Shown here piece after piece: positions 1 through 12,204 of a stretch of 64,000 nt of DNA. The notes under the pieces are model-generated. The model worked only from the letters and a program-made list of their open reading frames with translations. It was not told where the DNA came from and did no database searches. The DNA is from Strongylocentrotus purpuratus (lineage: Eukaryota; Echinodermata; Echinoidea; Camarodonta; Strongylocentrotidae), in contig NW_022145612.1 of assembly GCF_000002235.5 (NCBI RefSeq), forward strand, positions 14,438,809 to 14,502,808, written 5' to 3'. How positions within the stretch are numbered: the stretch's first letter is position 1; every line of letters begins with the position of its first letter. Made by a program: the position numbers and the translations under genes.

Positions 1-300
1 AATCCCCTTGCGGAGGAAATCTGAGGGGAAAATAGTAACGCTACTGTCCGTCCTTCCGTCCGCCTGTAACAAATCTTGTGAACACGTACTGGTTTTCCGT
101 TTGATAATTTAAAATGTTTGACAGATTTTCATGAAATTTGATATGAAGGTACATGCATGGTATCAAATACAGCCTAAATTTGATTTTGGAATAATGTACA
201 TTAGGTCAAAGGTCAAATGTCTTGGGTTATTCCGTAAAGTAGTAAACTTTCTTTTCATTCAATCCCCAGATGTCAGTAACTTAATTCCGTCTAATGGACG
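1..300. repeat. Dispersed marine-invertebrate repeat fragment
   Basis: It carries GTCCGTCC-type sequence, AAATCTTGTG and a GGTCAAAGGTCAAA motif, a combination seen again in fuller form near 2420-3090 and 32900-33200. It appears to be a partial copy cut by the window edge. Confidence 0.35.
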
Positions 301-1035
301 TACATGTAACTTGTTCTGATGTATTATGCCGTTTGTTTCCAGCGAGGGCTTGCTACGCTTTGCGTTGTCCTTGTGTTGTATTTTTTGTTCTGATGTGATG
401 TGCAGAGAGTGTTTTTTATACAAAGTACTTTTTTTTCTAAATGGCCAATGTTGGTTAAACATGGAACTTACATGTAGGAAAGTATACCTAACAAACTGAA
501 AGTTTCCCCACTAAGTCATACATACATGGTCACATTGCCAATGGGAGGGTCTCCATACTTGTATATACTTTTAAAAACTCATATTTGTTTGATTTTCTAC
601 ATTCATCCAAACCAAATTTCTATGAAAGATTCAATTTCCCTTTAAGCTTTAAGCTGACATTAACCATCTTAGATTAGATTAGATTTTTAAAGAGATATTT
701 AAAAGAGGATTAACCTAGCTAGACTATGTACTGGGCGACATTCAAAGTTAGTCTTATACCTTTTGACATAGCGATTGACAATGTATTTCTGTAAATCAGC
801 ATATTGTATTATGAAAGTTTATGAATTCTTGAAAGAAAGAAAGTATTCTGAATTCTCAACAAAAACCAAACAAAATAAAAAAGTCTCCAAAAAAAATTTT
901 CTTCAGAATTTCAGGATTCTCAAAAAACAAAAAAAACAAACACATCTAGAATTCTCTAAAGAATGTTTTTTTTAATTCCTTTTTGGAGAAATCTGAAATT
1001 CATGAATGGGAGGGGGGTTTGTATTTAGGAGTCTA

Positions 1036-1212
1036 TTTACTATAATAAATAGTGAATGTTCTATCATGTACACTATAAATACTGGACTATGAACTCCAAA
1101 TACTAAATTATCCCTCGTGCAGGTTTATTTTGACTCAGGATAATTTAGTAATTTAGTCGGACATATAATTCATTATTGTATGATAGAGTATACACTATTT
1201 ATATAATAGTTC
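1036..1212. mobile_element. Imperfect fold-back (MITE-like) element
   Basis: The left arm CTATAATAAATAGTGAATG followed by TTCTATCAT pairs, with a few gaps, with the right arm whose reverse complement reads CTATTATATAAATAGTGTA followed by TACTCTATCAT. There is no coding potential. Target duplication is not clear. Confidence 0.4.
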
Positions 1213-2417
1213 ACGACTTACTTATGCAGATGGTCCTTACAAGGGTGCTATAGGTTATACTGGCTTTAAACGGGACAGAAACAGAACTGTATACATAATT
1301 GAGTCCTGAAATCGTACCGGTGGTACTCGAACTGTCCAGGCTCCTAACCTAGAATGCAGCATCCTGATAATGTAGTCTTATAATATATGCACACTTAAAT
1401 GATTACAAATTTTTCCTCTATTCTTTATGACATTCATACCACAAATATGTTACCAAACTTGTAACAAATTAGTACAATGCCCTTCCATACATTCCTGTTT
1501 TCCATTATAAATCCAATTATACAGGTATAATTTATACTGAAATGTACAATGTATTGTAAAGGTATCAAGACTAGCTTTATGCCATATTACTGGACTACCC
1601 ACCTAGTGCTAGCCAACCTGAGAGGATGGTGCACCATTAAAAGTTTCAATCACTGATGACATGGAATATCTCATATTGGCAACGCAGTCACTTTTTGTGA
1701 TGTCATACAAGGAGAACTCTCCCACATGTACAAAAATATGTGAATTTCATTTTTTTCCTCAGTCAATTCATAGAACAGAATTTTTGTCCAAGTCCTCCTA
1801 TAAAAGAGGTGATTTTAGTGCAATATCTGCAAAAGAAATTGGAAAGTTTTTCATGTATGATCTCCATATTAAACATTAGTAATCATAACTTTTTTTTAAT
1901 TCACGTCTTTACTCATTAATTGACTGTTTTTGCTTCAACTTAATTTCACTGACATTTATGTTACTTTAATTTTTCTGCATTCTTACAATTCAATTGTCTC
2001 TGAGGAGTTTATTCTCCTTTATAACGAGGGCAGAATCTAAACTCTACCGCAGTGCAAACTGTTGAAAGTTATACATCCCATACTTGTATCGCAATTGTAT
2101 TAATGAAAATTCATCTAATTAATGAGAGTGCAAAATATAGGTTGTTTCTCTAAACATAGAGGTATATAGTCTGTACTGTTTGTACATTTCGGAGGAAATC
2201 GACTTACTAAAAGTTTCTGAATGTCCTGTGCATGCACATTTGTTGTATGTTACATGACACGATCATCAGGCAGACTACAACTTCACTCTTGATTTCTCAA
2301 GGGGAATTGTAATTTGTATATTATGCAAAACATATCTACCCTAGCTACATGTACATGTACAACAAAGAAATATGAGTAAAAATTGGCATTCAAGGAAAAA
2401 GGGATCTTTTTTTGCAT

Positions 2418-3090
2418 GTTCCCCCGCCAAAAGAAGTTTGAAGGGGGTATACATGTACATAGGAATTGGCGTACGGTCGGGTTGTCGGGCGGTCAGTCGG
2501 TCAGTCTGTTGCAAATCTTGTGGATCGAACTACTTCCTCATTTTTTGAGCAATGATCATGAAACTTGGCACACATATTGGTCTTAGGATGGAGATGTGCA
2601 AGCAAGACATACTTTTTTACTGTGTTGGATACTGCGTTGCCATGGGAACGGCATATTATTGTAATATATCGGGGAAAATCTCGTGGATCGAACTATATAC
2701 ATGTATACTTCCTCATTTTTTTGAGCAATGCTCATGAAACTCGGCACACATATTGGTCTCCAGTTGATTATGTACAAGACATTTTTTTAATGTGTCGGAA
2801 AGTGCGTTGCATTGGTAATGGTCTGTTATTGCAATAAATCTGTAAAATCTTGCAGATCAAACCACTTCTTCATTTTTCGAGCAATGCTCATTAAATTTCG
2901 CACAAATATTGGTCTTGAGTTGATTATGTGCAAGACACATTTTTTAATGTGTCGGAAAGTGTGTTGCCATGGTAATGGTCTATTATTGCAATAAATCTGT
3001 AAAATCTTGTATATATCAAACCACTTCTTCATTTTTCGTGCACACACATGGGGAGTGAGTATTAATCACTTTCGGTGATATTTCTAGTTC
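2418..3090. repeat. Dispersed repeat with about four tandem units of roughly 160 bp
   Basis: Units begin near 2519, 2683, 2851 and 3008 with TGGATCGAACTACTTCCTCA-like sequence, continue through GAGCAATGCTCATGAAACT and 'cacatattggtct', and end with GTTGCCATGGTAATGG-like sequence. A CCCCCGCC head and a CACATGGGGAGTGAGTATTA tail flank them. Open frames inside it (for example 2565-2837) are repeat-derived, not genes. Confidence 0.6.
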
Positions 3091-3265
3091 TAGGCAAACA
3101 TGTAGAACATTCAACTGTATCCCTTATAATCTTTGTGTGAGGTTGTCAAAGCAAAATGAATATAATTTCATTAAGCAGCTTATATTAATGCCTGTATTTG
3201 TCCGATTTACTTCTTCCCAGGTCTGTTTTAGTAATGGTCTTTCTACACAGGCAAAGTTTTGCCAA

Positions 3266-6200
3266 ATGAGTGTCACAAACATGGCAAAGACTTTGAAAAA
3301 AACGGAGAACAGCCTGACCGATGTTTTGTCAGTGATGGCGATCGTTAATGACGACATGATCTATTCATTTCCGTCATCAGAGGAAGAACTCCTTCCTTCT
3401 CAATCTTACACACAATCGAGGCAAAAACGTAGCAGTTCTGGATCTAGCAGCGACGGAACTCCACCAGAACGTAAGAGACGAAAGAAGACTTCTGAACATT
3501 CGGCGGAGAATTCAGATGCAGCAATTGAACAAAAATGTCAAGGTTAGTTTGTGTTCCATTCTTTTACAAAATTCATTTCACTAATAATTCCAGACGTACA
3601 ACATTTCTCTCTACATGATATCACTAAGTTTAAATGTGATGTTATTGATTGGCAGTTTTTAAATCAAAGAGAAATGCAAATATCATGGAGAGAATGTGTA
3701 CAAAATAGTTTATCAATATAACAGCACTGAAAGCCTGATAAAATTGGGACATTCCACTTTTATTATTTGATTTTGTATAACTTCAAACAATTTTTAAATG
3801 GACTCCTATACAAATACCACAAATATTTCCATTTTTTTCATCAAAACTACAATCTCCTTTTTCTTATTGTTTATGAAGTACATGTTTGGGGCCAAATTGA
3901 TTATTTAATGCCCCTCTGCAATAGCCACAGGGAAGGTAAAATGGCCAACTGCTGATTAAAACCAAAATAAAGTTGAAAAATGATTAATTGCCAATTCCCA
4001 AAACAATGTTCATATGTTGCATTTTCCACATAAGGCAAAATGAGATTGAATTGAAAAGGGCTATAGGAATATTTTTTGTATAGCTCTAGGACAAAATTTC
4101 CCTGATGAGCCTCTGTGTGTTTTGATCCAGTTACTAATAATATGTATCAGGGCCCGTTGCATAAAGACTTACTATTATGGTAACTACCATAGAAACCTTG
4201 ATTTCGATTGGCTGCTGAGCCCGGTTACCATGGTAGTTACCATAATGGCAAAGTTACCATAATAGTAAGTCTTTATGCAACGGGCCCCTGGTGTCATTTT
4301 CAAAATGTAGATTGTTCTCTGCACAGGGGATATTATTTATAAACATTAAAGATTTAAATGTCACAATCTTTGAAAATGTGTCATTGACCTGAAATTTTAT
4401 TTCTTTACATGTAGGCATTTCTGAAATCTCCCTCAAAAAACTTGTGGAGCCCGAGAAGGATCTCCAGAGACCACGTACCAGGAAGGAAGTGATGGAGGCC
4501 AAACAGTTCGTGATGAAGGCAGCAACCCACTTCCAGAGCTCCCATGTCCTTCCAGTCCTCGCAGTAGATGGCCCTTCTGGAACAGCTTACCAGCTCCTAG
4601 GAGGGGGTGTGCTATGCTCTTGCAGCTAAGGATCTTGTTGACGATGAAAGGTATTTTATTCTATAAAAGTTACCCGTTTTTGCAATTGCTTTTTAATGTT
4701 ATTTTTGTTTCTTTTTGTAGTTACAGTGTATGAGACAAAGGTTAAATTTTTAAAGGGATTATGTGATGTACTTACCGATATTATATGTACAGAACATATT
4801 CATTTATCACTTGTCTTTTTTTTTCTCCATTTATTATGCAGTCCACAAATATGTAGTGGAAGCATGTAACATAAAAGAAATGCTACCCAGGTAGTCAATG
4901 TACCATTTGGGAAGAAAAATGGTAATAGAGAGGTGTTCCATTTATAGTTATACAATGAAGGGTATATTAAGGACAATACAAAATATTTTTAGATCCCTGA
5001 CTCAAATAAAATCCCATAGAATATTTCCCTTGTGTACCATGTTCATATTTGTTTTCTTAAAAGTGTGTGTGACTGCATGGAAAGGTATACCGTGTAAGCT
5101 TTTTTCCAATATTTTATTCTGCATGATACATATATACACCATGTTTCTATATCCTACCCATCTCAATATCCTATAACCAATATACTTTTTCTGATTGCTT
5201 TAGATATGAACATCTATCTCGTGGATGGCGCTGCAGGGTGTACCAAAACCTGGACAAGGTTGAGGCATTGAGAGTGGCATCACTGCATAGGTGTGGGCAA
5301 CCTGCTGTAGACAAGCCGTGCTTGCAGGAGGAGGTTGCTGTCTGCAGGTCAATTCTATACGATGACAACAACCTTGATGTGGAGGATGAGGCCCTGCACT
5401 ATGACTGCCTCGACAAGACGCAAGTGTTCCCTAGCCCTTGGGAAAAATGGCTCCTTCAATGTAAGTCTAAACACTAGAGCTGACATTTTCATCTGACATT
5501 TTCATCTAGATAAAATGCTGAATTCATTCAATGTTCTATTTTTACTTGTAGCGAAGTAGGTTTTTTTTTAATGAAACGATGAATCGGACATTAAATTAGA
5601 TTTATGTTCAGCATAAAAACTCATGAACATCACCAAACCCCCAATAAAAAGGTTATTGTTATATTCAGCCAACTTACATGTACATGACAAAATGGAGTTT
5701 AATCAATGATTGATTTGAGATGATCGAGCTTTCAAGAGTGACTGTTGGAAACATAAATTTTAGCCAAAAAGTTCTAACATTTCTTATATTTTAACTTGAG
5801 GGGTCATATTACAATATGGTGAATTATGTAATGCAATGGTGATTGCAGTGAATGAATTGGAATGTTCAGAATCAAACTGGTTATGAGAGCATATATTATC
5901 CATTTCTTTTTTGTTGTAATTTACAGGCACTGAGGGCTCTCGAGCCAACTTTCCAGTTGGCTAGTTATTCAAACAGATGCTACAGGAAAGCCACTCTCCT
6001 TTTCGATGCAACTAGAGAATCTACTGGAAAGGATTTGAAACAATGTGTAAGTAAGCTTTAAATTTTTTTTTTTTTTTTTACACATTTAAATATCATCTTG
6101 AGTAATGAAGGAAAGCATTTTTTTTCTTCATAGAATCGAACAAAACTTGACTTGCGAATGTTCAAAACTTTTTGGTAGAAAATGTATATTATTGCTGAGT

Positions 6201-9200
6201 AATAATGAGCTATATGAAAAATACAAAAATTGAGCTGGACTGGATGTCACACATACCACATGTTTTCTGTGCAAATGAGAATTGTGGTTTATTCAGCCGC
6301 TATAAGGAGTTTATCAAATCATCACAACCAAAGTAAATAAAGTAATATAGCGCCACCATTGGCGGATACCCTATTCTGACTGGAGGGGGGGGGGGGGGGG
6401 GGGGTTCAATTTCCTGTTCAAAATCTGTGACTGATGCGCAATGGCTGCAAATAGCGACACGGCTTCCGGTGACTTTTTCTGACTTTTTTTGTTTGTCTCG
6501 CAACTTTGAGACCGAGTTCTAAAAATTAACAATAAAATCAACTTTTTGCATAGGTACGTTCGTGTACAAAATACTGCTTTTCCTAAATTGCTTTACAACA
6601 CTGTTAATTGTGCCTTCTAGTCTTTTTGCCTGACCATACTTGTCTTGAAACTTTTCAAGATACACTTTTGAAACATGAAAAAAATCACATATATAAATGA
6701 AAACAATAGATACATAAGTAGTTTATGAAACAATAGAATACAAAAGAATTGATCGGAAATTTCATTATTTATTATTTCAGTATTGTTGCCTATGCTATTC
6801 AGCAACTTTAAAAAAAGAGATTGAGCTTCATAACTTAATGAAATATTAATGAATATGTTAAAATAGGTATCTAATTTGCATAAATTATAATAAAGTAACA
6901 AATTTGTGATAAAAACAAATCTGTATTGACGTCCTTGCAATATTTCGCATTAAGCTTGCACTCAAAGTGAGAATAGGGTTAAAGCAATAGTTTTTTACAT
7001 ATTCAAATCAAACAATAGATGAATTGGGGATTCTTTGCAGAAGAATTGACTTTGATTGAAAAAGTTGATAGTTCATATATATGCAAATAAAATTTGTCTT
7101 CTGACAGTGAGCAACAATACTTCACGTGCACTAATAACTACTCTTATTATTTTCATTTGTCTTATTTTATAGTGTTTCATGAAGCTACAAGGACTCTCAG
7201 AAGAGGAGCGATATTCACTTCTTCTGGAGGCGACCTTGTCTTTGAATGTTAAAAAGATGAAGGCGGATGCCGATGAACTGAAGGCAATGAAGAGTCTGAA
7301 GAGCGTGTTTGCTAAGGGAGTTGGGGCTAAGACGTGGGAAGAGGCGATAGAAAGATACCCAACCTTCACTTCAGAAGCAGCCCTGGAACCCTATGTTGGT
7401 ATGCACAAATCATGGCTTCGTATAATGTCTATTGAAGAGAATATTGAGCCCCAGCAAGATATACAATAATTGCTATCCTGTATCTCCATCAATCCAAATT
7501 TTAAAGTTTAGATGAACTAGTAGGGTTGACTATTCTGACTGGGGGGGGGGGGGGGTCAATTTGGCCCCTGCCTCCCCCGTACACAATCCAGGACTGCCAC
7601 GTAACCGCTACAAATCACAACCTGCCTTTCAATGACTTTATTGTCTCGCAACTTTTGAGACCAAATTTGCCCCAAAATTGGGACAGTCCATGCTAGAGGT
7701 TATGCAACATTACTTAACCACACGTCTAGCCACAATTGACATTTTGCATAGTACGTTTGTGTACAAAATACTGCCTTTTCTAAATTGTTCTATAAAACAT
7801 GTCAAGTTCAAATGTGGGTCAAAGGCAACAGGTCAAAAGGAAAACAGACTTTCCTTGGGATTCCATTATTGCTAAAGAGTAAACTACCAGAACCCAAAAT
7901 TCACCTCCTGATCTGCTTATAGGGCCTAAGATGCAGGCAAGACAACGCTTGGCGTTTGCCTTGTTTAATGATATATTATTGAATGTGTTAAAATAGGAAT
8001 TTAATTTGCATGAATTATAATAAAGTAATAAATGAGTGATTTTTGTAAAAAACAAACATCAAAGCAACATTTCTTTGCATGTGCATTGCTGTCCATGCAA
8101 AATTTCCCATCAATCAGACCTTCTGTGGCCAAGATATTGTGGGGGGAGGGGGGGGGGGGGGGTCAAATTGACTCCGGAGCTCTATGATCAATGTATATGT
8201 ATTTTTTTCAGGTAAAAAGTATACAAAAGGTAACATCCCAGAGGTCTTCCTGGAGCACATCAGCAGGGCCAAGAGAGACATGGACATGAATGCAGACGAC
8301 ATCCCAGCCCTTATGATACAAGAACTAGAAGAGGTATTGTCCCATATTCTTAAGGTTCCAAAGCACTTATTTGTAGGCACTTGGTAATTGAAAGAGGTAA
8401 ACTGAATTTCACATAAAACAAATCTCAAAATTGTGAGTTTAAAATATCTCAAAGTTGTAATATTGTAATCTATAAGGAACTCAAGGTTAAGGGATTTACA
8501 TGGAGAATGATCTTATGCTGATGAAAAATCATTGGTAATTTGTCATTGATAACAAAAAACAAACAATTATATTCATGGCATAGAAATTGCAATTTTCCCA
8601 CAAGTCATATATTACGTACAATGGCACTTTCGCCCAGACGACTGGCATGGAAAACTGCACCCACATGCTATTTCATCCTATTTTCAAATTTGATTTTTCT
8701 ATTTTGATTCAACATAGCAAATGTTAAGCTGCAGATAATTATGAAAAGGGTATAAAATAAAAAAAACAGTTTCCAGAACTTTGCACTGTGTATATTATCT
8801 GGGCTCAACATATTAGAATTATAGTTAATTTGTATGTTCTTTCCTTTTTATTTGAATTTCTGATATTACAGGATATCCAGTTATCCTCAACACCATCGGC
8901 TACTACCAGAATCTTCCTGACAAAGGACATCACAGCGATATCCAAAGTGGTCAGCCAACATACCCGACACGATGTGCATATATTGCATATTGTCCAGTCC
9001 CCAGTAGGAGATATTCAAGGTAACTATATGCATGTTCCATGTCTTTTATTAAATATCTTATGAAGCTGACTGTTATTTCGGTATTCAAAGCAACATAACA
9101 AACGTTTTTGTGGTTGTGTAATAATGAGATAGCTGCAGTGTGTGTTAAAAAAATATAAATTATTAAGAAAGAATGTTACCGTATAACTTCCAGTGTGTTA

Positions 9201-11604
9201 GATTGGCTGCTCGATCTGAATGAAAATTCTTTCTTAAGAAATCCTCCTATGAAGCTCAACATTCATATAAATTTTTGTTTATATCACTTGGATTTTAAAT
9301 ATAATCTTGAGTTCTGGTAATGACAGAAATTAACTTCTGACAGAATCCAATGACATTTACAATGAATGTTCAAAACTTCAAAAAATAATGATTACTGAAT
9401 GCTTTTGGGGAAAAAAAACATATAATAGCTGACTAATGCTGAACAAATGAAGATAAGATGCTTGCCATGTGATCTCAAACACATTACCTCCAAAGCAAGC
9501 TAATTATATTAATTAGACAACTGCGGAGTAATTGTGAAACAAATGCATTTCTAATGTCTGGGTTTTTATTCCTAAAGAAAAAGGTGCATTCAGAACTCAA
9601 AAAATCACATTGTATCTGTTTGAAAAGAAATTGTGCCTCATGTGAAAAATCACATGTATGTATATTCGTTTTACTTCTATAGGAAATTAAGGCTTATTCA
9701 TACTGTTCTAAGTAGCCATATAAAATGTGCATATATATTTATCAACAGATGTCAACCATAATGTCTGTATGCAGTATGGTATTGTCGAGTCTAGGAGGAG
9801 GGGTGCTGGCACTAGCCAACTCTACATGCCATCAAGATCAGACTTCTACAAATATGCAGTGGAGCATTTCACTTCTATTGATGAAGTGGTTCTTGACGTT
9901 GGAGACGGTAAGACATTTTATCTATATACAGATCCAATTAAATTATGATACAGTTTTAGAATAAATGGGTAGATTAAATATATAGAGATACCAATAAAGC
10001 AACATGAATACAAAAATAAAATAAAATGTAAGGAAAGGAAAGTTGTGAAATAACGTCCAAATTGTGTAAATTCAGATTGGCTTTTTTCAATTCAAGTATA
10101 TTTACCTATTTTTCACTATCCATAAATTCTAGACGCATAATAACTGACATTAATAGCATCAAAGTTGCCCAGTGTTGCACAACAAAGATTTTAGTCACGA
10201 GACTTGGGGTCGTGCAAAATCATGGTCAATATCAATAAGCAACCCTGTGCCTTGTCGGAAATTTGTGTTAACCCTAACTTTACCGGAAAGGTCTCAGATG
10301 GCGCCCCCCCCCCCCAGACAAATTTTGTTGTCAAACCCATTGCATTTTCAGCAATAGCTAGCGCTTCATGATTTTTTTTTCAAGTGTTATAAATCTTATG
10401 ACACTGAGGTGTTGAAAATCAGACCTTTCATGATAAAAGGTCGAGCCGATTTTTTTTTTTTTTTTTTTTTTTTCTTCCAGTTTTCCAGTAGAATGCAAAA
10501 AAAAAAAATGTTCATAAAACATTGAAATACATAAGAATTGAAAAATATGCAAAAAAAAGGCATATAAAAACTGTTTGAGAAGAAATGAACTGTGTAAAAG
10601 CTTAAAGACTTAAGATGACATTGTGAGCATATAATTTAAAAAAAATCCAAGTCAAGAGAGATATAGAGAGCTTTATATCTTCTCAAAAACTCTGAAACCA
10701 AAAACAATTTGGAATGAAACATTTTAGATAGGTTACAAACAGAGATTTTTTATATATATTCTCACCAGGAGAGAAATTAAAACGGTGGTTATTAGAACCG
10801 ATCGTTAGATATATTGTTTTAAACAATGGCTCACATATTCACTATTTAAAAATACTTTCCATAGATATTAAAATTTGAGACATTCAGATTGGTCTATTTA
10901 AACTATAACTCATATGTGTATACCATTTTCGAGAAATAAAATCAGATTTTAAAAATTCTAACAAGAAAATTGAAACGTCAGTGCCAAATTTGGTTACTTA
11001 AGGGGTAGGCTCTGAGGCCCCCCCCCCTCCAGTCTTACAAATTTCAAAATAGCCCCATTCAGTAAGGGTTTATGCTTTTTTTCTTTTTTCTTTTTATTGA
11101 TAATGTAAAAGTATTATTTTAGTAAGACAACCAAAAATTTAAAAAAGGGGGTTTATCATTTAAGTAGAAATGTATTGATAAAGAGATGTTGAGCAAATTT
11201 AACTCGAAAACCAGCTTTGAAAATCGAAGACAGACTGAACTTTACTAAAGCATTCCATATTGAACTTACCAAAGTAAAATACAAAAATGAACAATATGTA
11301 ATGCATTTGGTATGGAATTAGGTGCTCGTTTGCTGTGGTTAAAGCACTTTACCTAGTGTTGCGTCTAATAACTTGGTTCTTCACAAGCTTCACCAGACAA
11401 ACAAAATTAAATATTCTTTTCTCTATTATATTTTCAGGACTGCTGGCAAGGGTTGCAGCAGAATGTGGACGAAATGGGAGGATGGTAGAGGAGACAACAC
11501 TGTCCAGCACAGAAATAGAGGCCATGATGGGTGCTGCAGACTCGGAGGAGATTCTAGATGCAGATCTAGTATTAAGCATGGACCAGACGTGTTCTATACC
11601 TTAG
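3266..11604 (+). CDS. Nine-exon gene for a ParB-like / DNA-methyltransferase-like fusion protein (about 569 aa)
   Basis: Exons by GT-AG junctions: 3266-3542, 4415-4650, 5204-5460, 5927-6046, 7173-7398, 8212-8333, 8872-9019, 9749-9907, 11438-11604 (TAG stop). Phases agree at every junction except exon 3/4. The N-terminus (about residues 1-92) is Ser/Glu-rich with a basic cluster ERKRRKK that could be a nuclear localisation signal. Exons 2-3 resemble the ParB N-terminal/sulfiredoxin fold. Exons 5-6 are charged and helical. Exons 7-9 end in a class I SAM-binding-like motif (VVLDVGDG, then AAECGRN). Start: an in-frame ATG at 3266; a second lies at 3281, and the frame stays open upstream to 3137 over a sequence that looks like a splice acceptor (cttcccag). 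One base too many in exon 2 and one at exon 3/4 break the frame, so this may be a pseudogene or carry assembly errors. The fusion architecture is inference from motifs; no search was run. Function might be nucleic-acid binding or an inactive methyltransferase. Confidence 0.7.
4150..4287. mobile_element. Near-perfect 138-bp fold-back MITE in intron 1
   Basis: Both ends read GGGCCCGTTGCATAAAGACT inward, and the arms extend through TACTATTATGGTAAC on each strand. It lies wholly within the first intron of the ParB-like gene. The high arm identity suggests recent activity. Confidence 0.7.
4415..5460 (+). other. ParB/sulfiredoxin-like domain region (exons 2 and 3)
   Basis: In order: an N-terminal strand ISLKKLVEP, a basic helix region, a strand HVLPVLAVDG, then YQLLGGVCYALAAKDL, which sits where ParB proteins have the G-E-R-R-x-x-A box, and finally WRCRVYQNLD followed by EALRVASLHR, matching the ParB 'vpv.v.dl...ealrlal.eN' ending. 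The ordering and spacing match the family. The arginines of the classic CTP-binding GERR box are replaced (Val-Cys-Tyr), so the ancestral nucleotide chemistry is probably absent or altered. The frame changes by one base within the G-rich stretch 4600-4607: upstream and downstream codons are both family-like, and the phase-2 junction with exon 3 confirms the downstream frame. Confidence 0.55.
6366..6950 (+). repeat. G-run-headed dispersed repeat, copy 1 (intron 4)
   Basis: It begins CTATTCTGACTGGA, then 20 G (6385-6404), then TCAATTT, and contains TGTCTCGCAACTTTGAGACC and TTAAAATAGGTATCTAATTT. It is homologous along its length to 7528-8110 in the next intron. Confidence 0.55.
7528..8166 (+). 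repeat. G-run-headed dispersed repeat, copy 2 (intron 5)
   Basis: It begins CTATTCTGACT, then 15 G (7541-7555), then TCAATTT, and shares with copy 1 the TCTCGCAACTTTTGAGACC block, the CATAGTACGTTTGTGTACAA block and TTAAAATAGGAATTTAATTT. A second G-tract (8141-8162) followed again by TCAAATT lies just before exon 6 of the gene. Confidence 0.55.
8872..11604 (+). other. Degenerate N4/N6 DNA-methyltransferase-like domain region (exons 7-9)
   Basis: Exon 8 ends and exon 9 begins inside a SAM-binding-like motif: HFTSIDEVVLDVGDG then LLARVAAECGRNGRMVEE. In N4/N6 (beta-class) DNA methyltransferases the matching stretch reads roughly 'T.pgd.VLDpFaGsGtt.vAA...gR...G.E', and the Gly-Arg and terminal Glu fit. 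The catalytic (D/N/S)PP(Y/F/W) tetrad expected about 50-60 residues upstream is not present; the closest positional match is QSPV at about residues 454-457, after the hydrophobic strand VHILHIV. Exon 7 8872-9019, exon 8 9749-9907 and exon 9 11438-11604 join in phases 1 and 1. An alternative is another Rossmann-type methyltransferase relative. Confidence 0.45.
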
Positions 11605-11780
11605 TGCATTTTGTTTCTCTCATTTCCTCACCTCGATCACTACCTCATTTAGTTCTGAAAAATATTGTTAAGATATGTGACAAACTAACGTTTTTATGTA
11701 AATATTTTTATACAGATATGGCTGGTAGGGTGTTTATATATCATTCTTTTGGCCGCTGGAGTTGTATTTTCATGAGGGAA

Positions 11781-11786
11781 AATAAA
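11781..11786 (+). promoter_or_regulatory. Polyadenylation signal AATAAA of the ParB-like gene
   Basis: A canonical AATAAA lies about 180 bases after the TAG stop of exon 9, consistent with a short 3' UTR ending near 11800-11830. Confidence 0.5.
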
Positions 11787-12204
11787 ACTCCTTTAGGTAG
11801 GCTAAAGAATGTGTATTACATACATAACAGGAAATATCTATTATAATATTAGATAACCTTGATTAAGACCAAGTCATGGTTTTTACATGAAAGTCTGAAC
11901 ACGAACAGTTTAATAGAGTCTGATCTACAGTAGATATCCATTGTCTTCGCCTTTCTTCTCTGTGCTTAGCTGTTATGACGAATATTGTTGATACATGAAT
12001 ACATTGTCTTAGCTCAAGCGCGTATGCTCCTACTGTTATCGTTGACCAGCTGGTCAATATAACCATCCAGATGACCGGGCGTGAACTGTTAACAATAAAT
12101 TGCAGTCCCCATATCACTTGACATGCTGTGGACCAATCACACCTTAGCAACTCTCTGAGCTATCTAATACAAGTATTTAAGTCTATGTGTAGATGTGTTT
12201 TTAG

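Noticed and set aside
3137-3265. A longer N-terminus for the ParB-like gene starting at 3137
   Set aside because: The added residues are hydrophobic and unlike the rest, and an acceptor-like cttcccag lies at 3214-3221, suggesting this part is intron or 5' UTR. It is not excluded.
11373-11846. A 157-codon plus-strand open frame
   Set aside because: It overlaps exon 9 of the ParB-like gene in another frame; the phase-matched frame from exon 8 is the one supported.
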